Positions 1 to 9,605 of a DNA stretch of 54,326 nt are shown here, piece by piece. The position numbers were made by a program, and so were the translations under genes. The stretch comes from Synechococcus sp. BS301-5m-G53 (lineage in GTDB: Bacteria; Cyanobacteriota; Cyanobacteriia; PCC-6307; Cyanobiaceae), in NCBI GenBank assembly GCA_016779825.1, contig JADHMX010000003.1, positions 1 to 54,326 on the forward strand. The letters are read 5' to 3'. How positions within the stretch are numbered: position 1 is the stretch's first letter; each line of letters starts with the position of its first letter. Under the pieces are notes generated by a model. The model worked only from the letters and a program-made list of their open reading frames with translations, searched no databases and was not told where the DNA came from.

Positions 1-92
1 GCCAGCGCATGGATCACGTCGAGGCGGATCGGGTCGGCCAGTGCTTTGAGCATCTGCCTCGACTGTTCGACATTGAGGGTGTTCTGGATCAC
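1..92 (-). CDS. arsR: ArsR/SmtB-family transcriptional regulator, N-terminal part (runs off the window)
   Basis: Minus-strand translation from GTG at 92 reads VIQNTLNVEQSRQMLKALADPIRLDVIHALA, typical ArsR N-terminus; divergent from the arsJ operon. Confidence 0.75.
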   Translation of the reverse strand, partial: MIQNTLNVEQSRQMLKALADPIRLDVIHAL

Positions 93-119
93 AAGATCAG
101 TCTCCCCCGCTCTGCTTGG

Positions 120-135
120 ATCAACATAATTTGAT
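120..135. promoter_or_regulatory. Putative ArsR/SmtB operator, ATCAA-N6-TTGAT inverted repeat
   Basis: ATCAA CATAAT TTGAT, perfect 5-bp arms in the 60-bp divergent arsR/GAPDH intergenic region. Confidence 0.6.
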
Positions 136-152
136 TGATTAAAGGGTCTCGG

Positions 153-1175
153 ATGCGGATTGGTATCAACGGTTTTGGACGGATTGGTCGCCTGGTGTTC
201 CGGGCCCTGTGGGGACGGCCCGGCATCGAACTGGTGCACGTCAATGATCCCGCTGGCGATGCATCAACGGCAGCCCACCTGCTGGAGTTCGATTCTGTGC
301 ATGGTCGCTGGGATCGAGGAATCACCAGCAGCGCTGATGGATTCAGCGTGGAGGGATCCGCCCTCACCTGGTCCTGCGAAAAAGACCCCACCGCTGTGCC
401 CTGGAGCGATCGGGGGGTGGAAATGGTGCTCGAGGCCAGCGGCAAGATCAAAACGCCGGAGACCCTCAACCCCTATTTCGAGCAGGTGGGTTTGAAGCGT
501 GTGGTGGTGGCCTGTCCTGTAAAGGGTGTGGTCGCTGGTGAGGACGCGCTCAACATCGTCTATGGCATCAATCACCACCTCTATGAACCAGCGCGGCACA
601 AATTGGTGACGGCTGCCTCCTGCACCACCAACTGCCTGGCGCCGGTGGTGAAGGTGGTGCACGAGACCTTCGGCATCGAGCACGGTCTGATCACCACCAT
701 TCACGACATCACCAACACCCAGGTGCCGATCGATTCCTTCAAAAGCGATCTGCGTCGGGCGCGCTCCGGCCTCACCTCGCTGATCCCCACCACCACCGGC
801 TCGGCCAAGGCGATCGCAATGATTTTTCCCGAGCTGAAGGGCAAACTCAACGGCCATGCCGTCCGGGTTCCCCTCCTGAATGGATCGCTCACCGATGCGG
901 TGTTCGAGCTCAAGCGGAGCGTTACGGCAGAGCAGGTGAATGCTGCATTCAAAGCTGCTGCTGCTGGGGAGCTGCAGGGAATCCTGGGCTACGAGGAACG
1001 CCCGTTGGTGTCTTGCGACTACACCAACGACAACCGCAGCTCGATCGTCGATGCTCTCTCGACGATGGTGGTGGATGGCACCCAGCTGAAGGTGTTGGCC
1101 TGGTACGACAACGAATGGGGCTACAGCTGCCGCATGGCTGATCTTGTCTGCCATCTGGTGGGGCTCGAGGCATGA
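153..1175 (+). CDS. ArsJ-associated glyceraldehyde-3-phosphate dehydrogenase
   Basis: [25 protein letters not shown] active site, [12 protein letters not shown]; overlaps arsJ by 4 bp; start moved from 135 (TTG) to ATG 153. Confidence 0.93.
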   Translation: MRIGINGFGRIGRLVFRALWGRPGIELVHVNDPAGDASTAAHLLEFDSVHGRWDRGITSSADGFSVEGSALTWSCEKDPTAVPWSDRGVEMVLEASGKIKTPETLNPYFEQVGLKRVVVACPVKGVVAGEDALNIVYGINHHLYEPARHKLVTAASCTTNCLAPVVKVVHETFGIEHGLITTIHDITNTQVPIDSFKSDLRRARSGLTSLIPTTTGSAKAIAMIFPELKGKLNGHAVRVPLLNGSLTDAVFELKRSVTAEQVNAAFKAAAAGELQGILGYEERPLVSCDYTNDNRSSIVDALSTMVVDGTQLKVLAWYDNEWGYSCRMADLVCHLVGLEA

Positions 1176-2425
1176 AGCTCTCGCCCCTGCAGCAGTACGG
1201 CATCGTCACCGCCAACTACTGGGCCTTCACGCTCACCGATGGTGCTCTGCGGATGCTGGTGGTGTTCCATTTTCACGAGCTCGGCTACACCACCCTCGAG
1301 GTCGCGCTCCTGTTTCTCTTTTACGAGTTTTTCGGGGTGGTCACCAACCTCTACGGCGGTTGGATCGGCGCACGCTATGGGCTTCGGCTCACCCTTTGGG
1401 TGGGCACACTGCTGCAGATCTTGGCATTGCTGCTGCTGATCCCCGTCGCAGCTGGGTGGCCGAAGCTGCTGAGCGTGGTTTATGTGATGGCCGCTCAGGC
1501 CATCAGTGGCATCGCCAAGGATCTCAACAAGATGAGTGCCAAGAGCGCCATCAAGACCGTGGTGGCAGAAACGCCGGAGGATCAGCAGCAGGGGCAACAG
1601 CAGCTGTTCAAGTGGGTAGCGATCCTCACGGGATCGAAGAACGCTCTGAAGGGAGTGGGTTTCTTTCTCGGTGGGGTGCTGCTCACCGCCTTTGGCTTCA
1701 ATGCTGCCGTGGGCTGGATGGCGGCAGGCCTCGCCCTTGCCTTTCTGCTGACGCTGGTGCTGCCCGGGGAGATAGGAAAGATGAAGTCCAAGCCGGCCTT
1801 CTCCTCCCTGTTCTCGAAATCCCAGGGCATCAATGTGCTGTCTCTGGCCCGCTTTTTTCTGTTTGGTGCCCGGGATGTCTGGTTCGTGGTGGCCTTGCCG
1901 GTGTTCCTGGAGGCCTCCCTGGGTTGGAGTTTCTGGGAGATCGGTGGCTTTCTCGGTCTCTGGGTGATCGGCTACGGCATCGTTCAAGGATCAGCGCCTG
2001 GCCTGAGACGTCTCTGGGGGCAGACCACATCGCCGGGAGTGTCTGCTGTGCAGTTCTGGAGTGCTTTGTTGACGGCGATACCGGCTCTGATTGCTGTGGC
2101 GTTGTGGCGCCAGGTGGATGTGGCGGTGGCCATCACCGCCGGCCTTGCCGTCTTCGGCGTGGTGTTTGCGATGAATTCGTCGATCCACTCCTACATGGTG
2201 TTGGCATACACCGATGCCGAGAGCGTCAGCCTCAACGTGGGCTTCTATTACATGGCCAATGCTGCCGGACGCCTGCTGGGCACGTTGCTCTCGGGGGCGG
2301 TGTTCATGCTTGGCAAAACCGAAGCTGCGGGCATGCAGGCCTGTCTCTGGGCGTCATCCCTGCTGGTGTTGTTGTCGTGGTTCAGCAGCCTCAGACTGCC
2401 GGCGGTGCGAAACGCCCCGGGATGA
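1172..2425 (+). CDS. arsJ: Organoarsenical efflux MFS transporter ArsJ
   Basis: 12-TM-like MFS protein, [39 protein letters not shown]; coupled to GAPDH. Confidence 0.9.
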   Translation: MKLSPLQQYGIVTANYWAFTLTDGALRMLVVFHFHELGYTTLEVALLFLFYEFFGVVTNLYGGWIGARYGLRLTLWVGTLLQILALLLLIPVAAGWPKLLSVVYVMAAQAISGIAKDLNKMSAKSAIKTVVAETPEDQQQGQQQLFKWVAILTGSKNALKGVGFFLGGVLLTAFGFNAAVGWMAAGLALAFLLTLVLPGEIGKMKSKPAFSSLFSKSQGINVLSLARFFLFGARDVWFVVALPVFLEASLGWSFWEIGGFLGLWVIGYGIVQGSAPGLRRLWGQTTSPGVSAVQFWSALLTAIPALIAVALWRQVDVAVAITAGLAVFGVVFAMNSSIHSYMVLAYTDAESVSLNVGFYYMANAAGRLLGTLLSGAVFMLGKTEAAGMQACLWASSLLVLLSWFSSLRLPAVRNAPG

Positions 2426-2525
2426 GTGCTTGTGTGAAGGACGTTGGCGGCAAACTCTGAATTTCTGCTGAATATCGCTGTATTGGTAGGGATTCAGACA
2501 CCTACGAGCAAGGATTTTCTGCTGA

Positions 2526-2774
2526 ATGGGTGAATTCGCTTTTGATCTGATGCGCGACGAGCCTGGCAGCACTGATTGTCGATTGGTGATTGATGCCAAG
2601 CGATCCTTGGAGGATGTGCTGCGTTTGATCGCTGATCTACCCCACACCGACCACATGCGGAGGCAGCTGCTGTCGGTGTACAACCAGTTGGAGGGGATGC
2701 ATGACCTGAAACGCAGTGGCGGAGCCAATGTGTCGTTTCGTTCGGCCGATTGGAGTTCCTCGGCGAAGTCATGA
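2526..2774 (+). CDS. Hypothetical protein, 82 aa
   Basis: ORF with plausible composition and no competing ORF of known family. Confidence 0.6.
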   Translation: MGEFAFDLMRDEPGSTDCRLVIDAKRSLEDVLRLIADLPHTDHMRRQLLSVYNQLEGMHDLKRSGGANVSFRSADWSSSAKS

Positions 2775-2811
2775 CGTCTCAGCAGTAGCTCATCAGATTT
2801 TGTGCGGCTGA

Positions 2812-3555
2812 TTGGAATCAGTGGTCTGGTTGGTTGCCTCTCTGTGTGTACTGGCGATTGGCAGTTGTCATTGGCTGGCCAGTTGGCTTGCCTCATGCCC
2901 AGAGCAGCAGCAGCGCTGGGCATCCGTTGGAGGGGGCGCCGGCTTGGCTTATGTGTTCATCCATTTGCTGCCGGAGTTGGCTTCGGGGGGATCTGAACTC
3001 TCAGAAATCCGAGGCCTCGTCGATTACGTGCCTGCACCTCTGGTGGAAGCCTTGCTGTTCCTGGTTGCCCTGGGCGGTGTGCTGGTGGTCTTCAGTTTGA
3101 ACGTGCTGATGAAGCAAAAGGAGGGTGCACCGCCTTATGCGGTTTGGTTGCAGCTCTTCAACTTTGCGGCCATCAATTACCTGTATGCCTATTCCCTGCC
3201 GTCACTGATCACAACCGGAGTGGGTTACGGCGTTTTGTTCACTGTTGCGATCAGTGCCCATGTGTTGTTGATGGACCGCTATGCAGCGGAGCATCATCCG
3301 CAGCGATTCCGCCGCCGCAACCGCTGGATTGGAAGTGCTGCCCTTGTCTTGGGGCTTCTGCATGCCTTTGTGCTTCATCCAGTGGATGCGCTCACGCTGG
3401 CCACGGCGACGGCGTTTCTCGGTGGGGGCCTCTTAATGGCGGTGTTCCGTGACGAATTGCCTGATCTGCAGCGGACTCGATTGCCCTGGCTTCTGGCTGG
3501 TTGTGGCGGCATGGGAGCTCTGCTGCTGCTTCAACTCCTGCTCCATGGCCATTAA
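2812..3555 (+). CDS. Multi-pass membrane protein of unknown function
   Basis: About 7 hydrophobic segments in 247 aa; exact start uncertain. Confidence 0.65.
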   Translation: MESVVWLVASLCVLAIGSCHWLASWLASCPEQQQRWASVGGGAGLAYVFIHLLPELASGGSELSEIRGLVDYVPAPLVEALLFLVALGGVLVVFSLNVLMKQKEGAPPYAVWLQLFNFAAINYLYAYSLPSLITTGVGYGVLFTVAISAHVLLMDRYAAEHHPQRFRRRNRWIGSAALVLGLLHAFVLHPVDALTLATATAFLGGGLLMAVFRDELPDLQRTRLPWLLAGCGGMGALLLLQLLLHGH

Positions 3556-3604
3556 CGAACTGCAGCCGATAGGGTCAGGTGTCGCCTTCTCGCTGTCCTG
3601 AGAG

Positions 3605-3715
3605 ATGTTTGAAAACGACCGCCGTCCGGCTTGGCTGAACTGGGTCTTCCTTGGGATGTTCCTCTGGTCGTCCTGGCAGCTCTTTGGTTTTTGGTCCCAG
3701 CGGCTCAGTGGTTGA
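3605..3715 (+). CDS. Putative 36-aa single-TM small protein
   Basis: ATG..TGA reads MFENDRRPAWLNWVFLGMFLWSSWQLFGFWSQRLSG; below the length cutoff of the supplied ORF track. Confidence 0.45.
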   Translation: MFENDRRPAWLNWVFLGMFLWSSWQLFGFWSQRLSG

Positions 3716-3722
3716 GGGGCTC

Positions 3723-4013
3723 TTAGACCAGGGCGCCGGTCAAGCGCAGCGTTCCCCAGAGGTCGAAGACGCAGAAAATCAGTCCGATCACAATGATGTC
3801 CCAGGCCTTGTGGCGCAGGGCCCATGGGGCGAGAAATAATTCTGCGATCCCATGGAGTGCGGTGCCGATCGCGATGTGTTCGAGCACCAGCAGGCCATGG
3901 GCCAGCAGGAACAGTGCACTGGCGATGCATCGCATCAAAACTTGCCAGGAACCGAGCAAAACCCACAGAACTGGATGGTCCGACACCTTAAACGTGCTGA
4001 CGTCCTGGCTCAA
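3723..4013 (-). CDS. Small membrane protein of unknown function, 96 aa
   Basis: Hydrophobic helices, MSQDVSTFKVSDHPVLWVLLGSWQVLMRCIASALFLLAHGLLVLEH. Confidence 0.6.
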   Translation of the reverse strand: MSQDVSTFKVSDHPVLWVLLGSWQVLMRCIASALFLLAHGLLVLEHIAIGTALHGIAELFLAPWALRHKAWDIIVIGLIFCVFDLWGTLRLTGALV

Positions 4014-4113
4014 GCCAGCTGCCTAAATCAACCACTACTGTGCTGTGATTCCTGGAGAGTTGAGTTTAAACTTTTAATCCCTTAGTTGTAGGCCTGTCTC
4101 GGCGAGTTTTTTG

Positions 4114-4419
4114 ATGCAGCTTCAGCTCTGCATTGGGGAGCAGCTCAGAAAACGTAAGGAATTGCTCTACAACCTCGGAGCAATTTCGTCCTATGGGTCA
4201 ATGTTGACGTTCTTTTGGCATGGCGTCGAAATGCTGCTTGCCAAAGAGTATCCCGAGTCTACTTTGTTTGTGTATGCCGCTTTGACGTTTTTTACCATTG
4301 TGGTGATGGCTCCCTACAAATGGGATGAAAAATGGATGCGTATAAAAACATCGGTTGGCATGTTGGTGTTCGGTGATTCGCCGGCGATTTATTTGTTCTG
4401 CTGTATTGCGTATCGATGA
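4114..4419 (+). CDS. Hypothetical membrane protein, about 101 aa
   Basis: MQLQLCIGEQLRKRKELLYNLGAISSYGSMLTFFW..., hydrophobic segments. Confidence 0.5.
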   Translation: MQLQLCIGEQLRKRKELLYNLGAISSYGSMLTFFWHGVEMLLAKEYPESTLFVYAALTFFTIVVMAPYKWDEKWMRIKTSVGMLVFGDSPAIYLFCCIAYR

Positions 4420-4565
4420 GATAATTGGATTTTGATGTGGCCGAGTTTGTTCCGATCTTGATTCGGTTTGGTTGAATTCTGATTGCGTTGTCTCAGGGGA
4501 ACTCGGGGGAGCTCTCATCATTTTCCCAAGTTGGCTCTGCGGATGCGTGTTGAACTAAAGCCTGA

Positions 4566-4748
4566 ATGCGGCAGGCTTGTATGACTAGCGCAATTCGAGG
4601 CTTTGGTCCTTCTTCGTTGAGTCGAGGACCGCGTCTGTTGTTGATGGGAGCTGTTTGCGGTTTGATCGTTCCCTGCCTTGCTGGGCTGGCCTTGAGTCAG
4701 GAGCTTCACCGCTGGCCTGTGGGTGAGGCAAGCTTTAGGATTTGGTGA
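4566..4748 (+). CDS. Hypothetical short protein with one hydrophobic segment
   Basis: 60-aa ORF with LLLMGAVCGLIVPCLAGLAL; weak support. Confidence 0.25.
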   Translation: MRQACMTSAIRGFGPSSLSRGPRLLLMGAVCGLIVPCLAGLALSQELHRWPVGEASFRIW

Positions 4749-4794
4749 AGGAGAGCATCCTCAGGAGTTGGTGGTGAAGTGATTGCATTGAATT

Positions 4795-4821
4795 AAAAGG
4801 GCTGCCTTATTGATGCAGCCC
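4795..4821 (-). terminator. Rho-independent terminator downstream of ppk2
   Basis: GGGCTGC-CTTATTGAT-GCAGCCC stem; on the minus strand followed by TTTTAATT. Confidence 0.6.
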
Positions 4822-4919
4822 AGTGCGTCGATTTGAGATGGTTGAATGAATCGAAGCAATATTAAATATCTGTTTTCGGCGATGCTTTCACTCCTTCTTT
4901 GTTGTTTTAGATTGAGTGT

Positions 4920-5834
4920 TTAGTCTTTGTAGGGATAGTGGTTGGGGACAAAGAATTGCTCGTTAAAGGGAGGTCGTTTGTAGCTTCCTTGCTTTGGGCG
5001 CTTCGGCATCTTGGTTGGAGGTGGTGTCATGTCTTCATAGGGCACCTTGCTGAGAATGTGGCGCAGGCAATTCAAGCGGGCGCGGCGCTTGTCATTGGCT
5101 TCCACCGTGAACCAGGGAGCTTCAGGAATTTGTGTTTTTGAGAACATGATGTCCTTCGCTTTGGAGTACTCCACCCAGCGATTGCGTGATTCGATGTCCA
5201 TTGGGCTCATCTTCCAGCGCCGTTCTTCGTTATCAATGCGTTCCTGGAAACGCTTCTCCTGTTCCTCGTCGTTAATGGAAAACCAGTATTTCAGCAGCAG
5301 AATTCCGTCCTGCACCAGCATTTGCTCAAACTGCGGGCAGGACACATAGAACTGCTCCACCTGTTTGGGAGTGGCGAAGCCCATCACCTTTTCCACCCCA
5401 GCCCGGTTGTACCAGCTCCGGTCAAAGATCACGATTTCTCCAGCACTGGGGAAATGCTCCACATAGCGCTGGAAATACCACTGGCTTTTCTGATGCTCCG
5501 ACGGAGTTCCCAGGGCGACAACCCGACACCCCCTTGGGTTCAAGGGCTCCGTCAGCCGTTTGATTGATCCTCCCTTGCCGGCGGCGTCTCGGCCTTCAAA
5601 CAGAATGATCATGCGAAAGCCCGTGGCTTTCACCCAGTACTGCATCTTGACCAGTTCCGTCTGGAGTTTGGCCAGCTCCTTTTCGTAGGTCTTTTTGTTC
5701 AGCCGCTTGTGCTTGTTGGAAAAACCCTCTTGCAGCTCCACCATGATTTCCTGCGGATGGTCAATATCTCCATCGCTGTAGTGATCGATGGCCTCAAGAA
5801 CGGCTGTCACGTTGTGATCGCTTGCCTGGCTCAT
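4920..5834 (-). CDS. ppk2: Polyphosphate kinase 2
   Basis: FEGRDAAGKGGSIKRL (Walker A), FDRSWYNRAGVEKVMGF, PPK2 family motifs. Confidence 0.95.
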   Translation of the reverse strand: MSQASDHNVTAVLEAIDHYSDGDIDHPQEIMVELQEGFSNKHKRLNKKTYEKELAKLQTELVKMQYWVKATGFRMIILFEGRDAAGKGGSIKRLTEPLNPRGCRVVALGTPSEHQKSQWYFQRYVEHFPSAGEIVIFDRSWYNRAGVEKVMGFATPKQVEQFYVSCPQFEQMLVQDGILLLKYWFSINDEEQEKRFQERIDNEERRWKMSPMDIESRNRWVEYSKAKDIMFSKTQIPEAPWFTVEANDKRRARLNCLRHILSKVPYEDMTPPPTKMPKRPKQGSYKRPPFNEQFFVPNHYPYKD

Positions 5835-5902
5835 GCTGCAGGTGAATCTGTTGTTCTGTTCTGGCAGTGATCCGTTCTGCAGGCATGCGTCAGTTCAGTT
5901 TT

Positions 5903-7228
5903 TTACGGAATTTCGGGACTTTTCGTCCCATTGACAGGGAGCCTGATGATCACAGCAAAGCGTCCTGGATTGCCATTTCCCTGCTGAAAATCGATCCGCC
6001 CTGCGTGGGTGCGCACCACATGATTCACGATGGCCAGCCCCAGGCCGCAATGGCCTTGACGTCCTCGTGCCGAATCCAGGCGTTGAAAGGGTTGCAGGGC
6101 ACGTTCCCATGCGCTTGCGGGCATCCCTTGGCCCTGGTCCCAGATTTCAATCGCGATGTCTGATTGCGTCTTTTGCAGCCGAATGACAACCGGTGACGTG
6201 CCATGGCTGAAGGCATTGTCGACCAAGTTGCTTACGGCGCGCCCCAGGGCCACCGGACGAATCCGCGCGCTGATGGAACTGAGGTGCAGGTGCAGCTGCT
6301 CCCTCGGCTGGCCCGCCACGGTTTCAGCCAGCCACTGATCGAGTGGACATTCAACGCATTCCTCCCGTTCCCCCCCTCCCGCGTACAGCAGAAACTGACC
6401 TGTAATCCGCTCCAGGGCCTCCAGATCGCTTTGGCAGCGCGTTCGTTCCTCGGCATTGAGCTCCGGCATGGACAAACGAAACTGCAGCCGCGTGAGGGGT
6501 GCCCGCAGATCGTGGGCGATGCCAGCCAGCATCGTGGCTCGTTCCCTTTCACCTTCAGCGAGTCGCCGCACCATGGCGTTGAAGCGTCGGGAGATCCTTC
6601 GGACCTCAGCAGATCCTTGTTCGGGCACAGGATCGCGGTTGATGTCTTCTCCCACACGGGAGACCGCGTCTTCGAGCTTTCGAAGAGGACGAGCGACATC
6701 GAGCAGTAGATAGAGAACCCCGGTCATCACCGTTGCCCCCACCAGGGCCAGCAGCAGCAGTGTTGGTGGCGGCGGCCATGCGCGCGCCATGGGCAGGGGG
6801 GTGCGCAGCCAGACCGGTTCCAGCGGAGAGAACAATTCAATCCACACCTCCGGCGTGCCAGCCCTACTGGGGGCAGGCCGGAGCGCAGGGCAGTGCGACA
6901 GGCGAGAGCAGAGCACCTGTTGAAGCTCCTGGCGGCGCTGGGCCAAAGCCTGCGTCTCTCGACGTGGCTCCTCTGGTTGTTCACCCACTTGAAGTTCCAG
7001 GCCAGTGAGCTCGCTGATCAGTTCGGGGGGGTAGCGCTCCAGGGTCAATTCGGTGAGGCGGATGTTCAACGCCAGATCACGTCCCAGCTGCAGCGTCTGG
7101 AATCGTTCCAGTTGCCGGCCAAACAGCACCTGCAGCACCAGCAGCGCCAGCATCCAGCTGGCCAGAAGGGCTGTTCCCCAGGCGCCGAAGCGAGCAAGTC
7201 CGCGTGTCAGTCCCCGTTGGCGAGGCAT
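5903..7228 (-). CDS. Two-component sensor histidine kinase (EnvZ-like)
   Basis: HAMP-like segment, GIAHDLRAPLTRLQ H-box, NLVDNAFSH N-box, GHCGLGLAIVNHVV G-box. Confidence 0.93.
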   Translation of the reverse strand: MPRQRGLTRGLARFGAWGTALLASWMLALLVLQVLFGRQLERFQTLQLGRDLALNIRLTELTLERYPPELISELTGLELQVGEQPEEPRRETQALAQRRQELQQVLCSRLSHCPALRPAPSRAGTPEVWIELFSPLEPVWLRTPLPMARAWPPPPTLLLLALVGATVMTGVLYLLLDVARPLRKLEDAVSRVGEDINRDPVPEQGSAEVRRISRRFNAMVRRLAEGERERATMLAGIAHDLRAPLTRLQFRLSMPELNAEERTRCQSDLEALERITGQFLLYAGGGEREECVECPLDQWLAETVAGQPREQLHLHLSSISARIRPVALGRAVSNLVDNAFSHGTSPVVIRLQKTQSDIAIEIWDQGQGMPASAWERALQPFQRLDSARGRQGHCGLGLAIVNHVVRTHAGRIDFQQGNGNPGRFAVIIRLPVNGTKSPEIP

Positions 7229-7229
7229 C

Positions 7230-7961
7230 TCAGCGGGATCTCGGCGTGCCGTCCGGCACAAAGACGTAGCCGTACCCCCAAACCGTCTGCACGTAGCGGG
7301 GGCGGGTTGGATCCGGTTCCACCAGCTTGCGCACCCGCGACACCTGAACATCCATGCTGCGACTGTCGGTGTCGCTGCCGGGACCTCGGGCGAGTTCGAT
7401 CAGACGTTCTCGCGATAGGGGGCGATGGGGATGGCGCACAAAGGCGGCCAGAAGGCTGAACTCTCCGCTGGTGATCACAACCGGCTCGTTGTTTTGCAGC
7501 AAGGTTCGTGCGGAGAGATCCAGTTGGTTGTCGCCAAAGCGGATGCATTCCCCACCTTCCACCGGTGTTCCCGCCGGCATGGCGTTGCGCCGCCTGAGCA
7601 CGGCTTCAATTCGGGCTGTCAGTTCTCTGGGTAAGAACGGTTTGGCCAGATAGTCATCGGCTCCTTGTTCGAGGCCGATGATCCGATCAACACCATCGGC
7701 GCGAGCGGTGAGCATCACCACGGGCAGATCGTCTCCGGCATCCCGCAGCCTGCGCAGAGCCGTCAGCCCATCATCACCAGGCAGCATCAGGTCAAGGACC
7801 ACCAGATCCGGACGTTGGCACTCCAGACGTGCTTCGAATTGCTTGACATCGCAGAGACTGCGGACGTCGTAGCCCTGGTCGATCAGGTAGGTGCCGACCA
7901 TTTTTCTCAGTTCCGGGTCGTCATCCACCACCCAGATCATGGTGTCTTTGGCCATGGCCAT
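7230..7961 (-). CDS. OmpR-family response regulator
   Basis: VVDDDPELRKMV, LDLMLPGDDG, KPFLPREL, C-terminal winged helix RYVQTVWGYGYVF; upstream of the kinase. Confidence 0.94.
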   Translation of the reverse strand: MAMAKDTMIWVVDDDPELRKMVGTYLIDQGYDVRSLCDVKQFEARLECQRPDLVVLDLMLPGDDGLTALRRLRDAGDDLPVVMLTARADGVDRIIGLEQGADDYLAKPFLPRELTARIEAVLRRRNAMPAGTPVEGGECIRFGDNQLDLSARTLLQNNEPVVITSGEFSLLAAFVRHPHRPLSRERLIELARGPGSDTDSRSMDVQVSRVRKLVEPDPTRPRYVQTVWGYGYVFVPDGTPRSR

Positions 7962-8091
7962 CAGCGGATGGGCTGATGGTATGCAGGGGCTTGTCCTCTG
8001 TCCCTCGCCAGTAGGACCCAGTCACAGCTGAGCAGTCGTCGGTCATTCATCAGTCATCGTCAGAGTTGCCCAAGCTCCATAGGCTGGTGGC

Positions 8092-8571
8092 ATGACTGCG
8101 CCAAACGCCATCCGTGTGCTCGGGCCGTTGGCATTGGCACTGTGTCCCTTGGCGCTGTGTCCCTTGGCGCTGCAGGCCGCTCCGGGCAGCAAGCCCATGC
8201 GTGTCTACAGCGCCAGGATGGAAACACTGTTCATCCGCCTCGATCTCAACCGTGACGGTCGATTGGATGCGTCTGAAGTGCAGGGTCAACGTTCCCTGAG
8301 CCGTGTGCTCAAACGCCAGAACAATCGCTCCTATCTCTTGCTGGAGGATTTACGTCTTCAGGATGCATCACCCAGTGGCCCGCGTCTCAAGCACCATTTC
8401 CGCCAGGCAGATCTCGACCGGAACCGTCGCTTGGATCGACAGGAGGCCAAGCGCATCCCCTGGATCAGTCGCAACTTCAATGCTTTGGATGGTGATCGGG
8501 ATGGAACCGTGACGCTTGAGGAGTTGTGGAATCATCAGCGCTCCTTGGCGCCGCCTCAGCGCCGGCCTTGA
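8092..8571 (+). CDS. Secreted EF-hand domain protein
   Basis: Signal-peptide-like N-terminus; EF-hand loops DLNRDGRLDASE, DLDRNRRLDRQE, DGDRDGTVTLEE. Confidence 0.8.
   Translation: MTAPNAIRVLGPLALALCPLALCPLALQAAPGSKPMRVYSARMETLFIRLDLNRDGRLDASEVQGQRSLSRVLKRQNNRSYLLLEDLRLQDASPSGPRLKHHFRQADLDRNRRLDRQEAKRIPWISRNFNALDGDRDGTVTLEELWNHQRSLAPPQRRP
8134..8178 (+). repeat. Three-copy 15-bp tandem repeat (TTGGCGCTGTGTCCC) inside the signal peptide
   Basis: TTGGCACTGTGTCCC / TTGGCGCTGTGTCCC / TTGGCGCTGCAGGCC; third copy degenerate. Confidence 0.8.
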
Positions 8572-8924
8572 GTGGGGGGTGACGTCACCAATCGAATGAT
8601 GCGAATCAACCTCCAGATCGCACCAAGTAGGAGGACTCCCGCCAAAAGCGCGATTGCGGCAATCAGAACGATGGCAGCAAGTCCGAGCATGGCTTCCAGC
8701 AGCTGCTGAACACCGCGAATGAGATCAGCAATCGCTTCGCTGAGCAGCAGCATGATGTCGACCTGCTGGGGCAACTGATGCAGCAGCACAGCAAGCCCTG
8801 CGGCAGCAGCCAACATCAGCACGACGACCGTCAACTGACGCAGAACGGCTCCGTAGGGGAACCGCCGCCGCGGGCGAAAAACCCGTCGCTGATCAAGTTT
8901 GCTGCTCCGGCGTGCCTTCCTCAT
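8556..8924 (-). CDS. Membrane protein of unknown function
   Basis: 122 aa, basic N-terminus, two strongly hydrophobic segments. Confidence 0.65.
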   Translation of the reverse strand: MRKARRSSKLDQRRVFRPRRRFPYGAVLRQLTVVVLMLAAAAGLAVLLHQLPQQVDIMLLLSEAIADLIRGVQQLLEAMLGLAAIVLIAAIALLAGVLLLGAIWRLIRIIRLVTSPPTQGRR

Positions 8925-8983
8925 GGCATGGTGCAGGTCAGAGTCGCATCAATTTGGAGATTCTGAAGCGTGTTGTGCGCACG

Positions 8984-9598
8984 TCAACGGTCTGACTGGG
9001 TTTCAGGCTTCTCAACGGTTGCTGATGCTGGTGAGGTTCCCTTGGTCTCTTGAGGCAAAGGAACCAGCCATGCCGTAGCGATGGTGCAAGCCAGGGCTAC
9101 CCCCGCGAGGAGGGGTGGACCAAGGCGTTTCTGCAGAGGAACGCGATCGACGATCTCCTGACGCTGGAGGGGGCGGTCTTCGGGGAAGGTCCAAGCCAGC
9201 TTGACCCTGCTGTCGAGCCGTAACCGATCAAGGCAGCGCACCAGGTCGGCCAGTTCAGCGTCATCGAGCTTGAGCTGCAAGGGCTCAACGCCCTCACGGC
9301 TGCTGCGCAGTTCCAGCCGATGGTTGGGCTGATCCGGCCCGATGCTCACAAAACCGCTCTCCTGGCCAAAACGGCGCTGCACGCCAGACAAGCGATGTCT
9401 GGCGTAGGGCATCACCGCTGCCATCAGGGCCTCAAGGTGATCTCGGGTGCCTTCCAGTTCTGGTGCCCCCACCAGCTGCAGCCTCCAGGCCGACAGGATG
9501 CCGATCGCATCATTGGAGTGGCCTGCGGAGAGATCTGGAAAGCCCTCGACCTCCAGGCGTGCTGCCGTTTGTTCGTAGTGGTAAGTCGTTTTCAGCAT
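8984..9598 (-). CDS. DUF4335-family protein
   Basis: MLKTTYHYEQTAARLEVEGFPDLSAG...; cyanobacterial family; 7 bp from the DUF3038 gene. Confidence 0.8.
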   Translation of the reverse strand: MLKTTYHYEQTAARLEVEGFPDLSAGHSNDAIGILSAWRLQLVGAPELEGTRDHLEALMAAVMPYARHRLSGVQRRFGQESGFVSIGPDQPNHRLELRSSREGVEPLQLKLDDAELADLVRCLDRLRLDSRVKLAWTFPEDRPLQRQEIVDRVPLQKRLGPPLLAGVALACTIATAWLVPLPQETKGTSPASATVEKPETQSDR

Positions 9599-9605
9599 GG
9601 TCGGC

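Noticed and set aside
264-1154. 296-aa minus-strand ORF antisense to GAPDH
   Set aside because: Shadow ORF of a GC-rich coding sequence; no protein-like hydrophobic pattern or motif
1144-2460. 438-aa plus-strand ORF in an alternate frame of arsJ
   Set aside because: Gly/Arg/Cys-rich translation typical of an out-of-frame read; arsJ frame is clearly real
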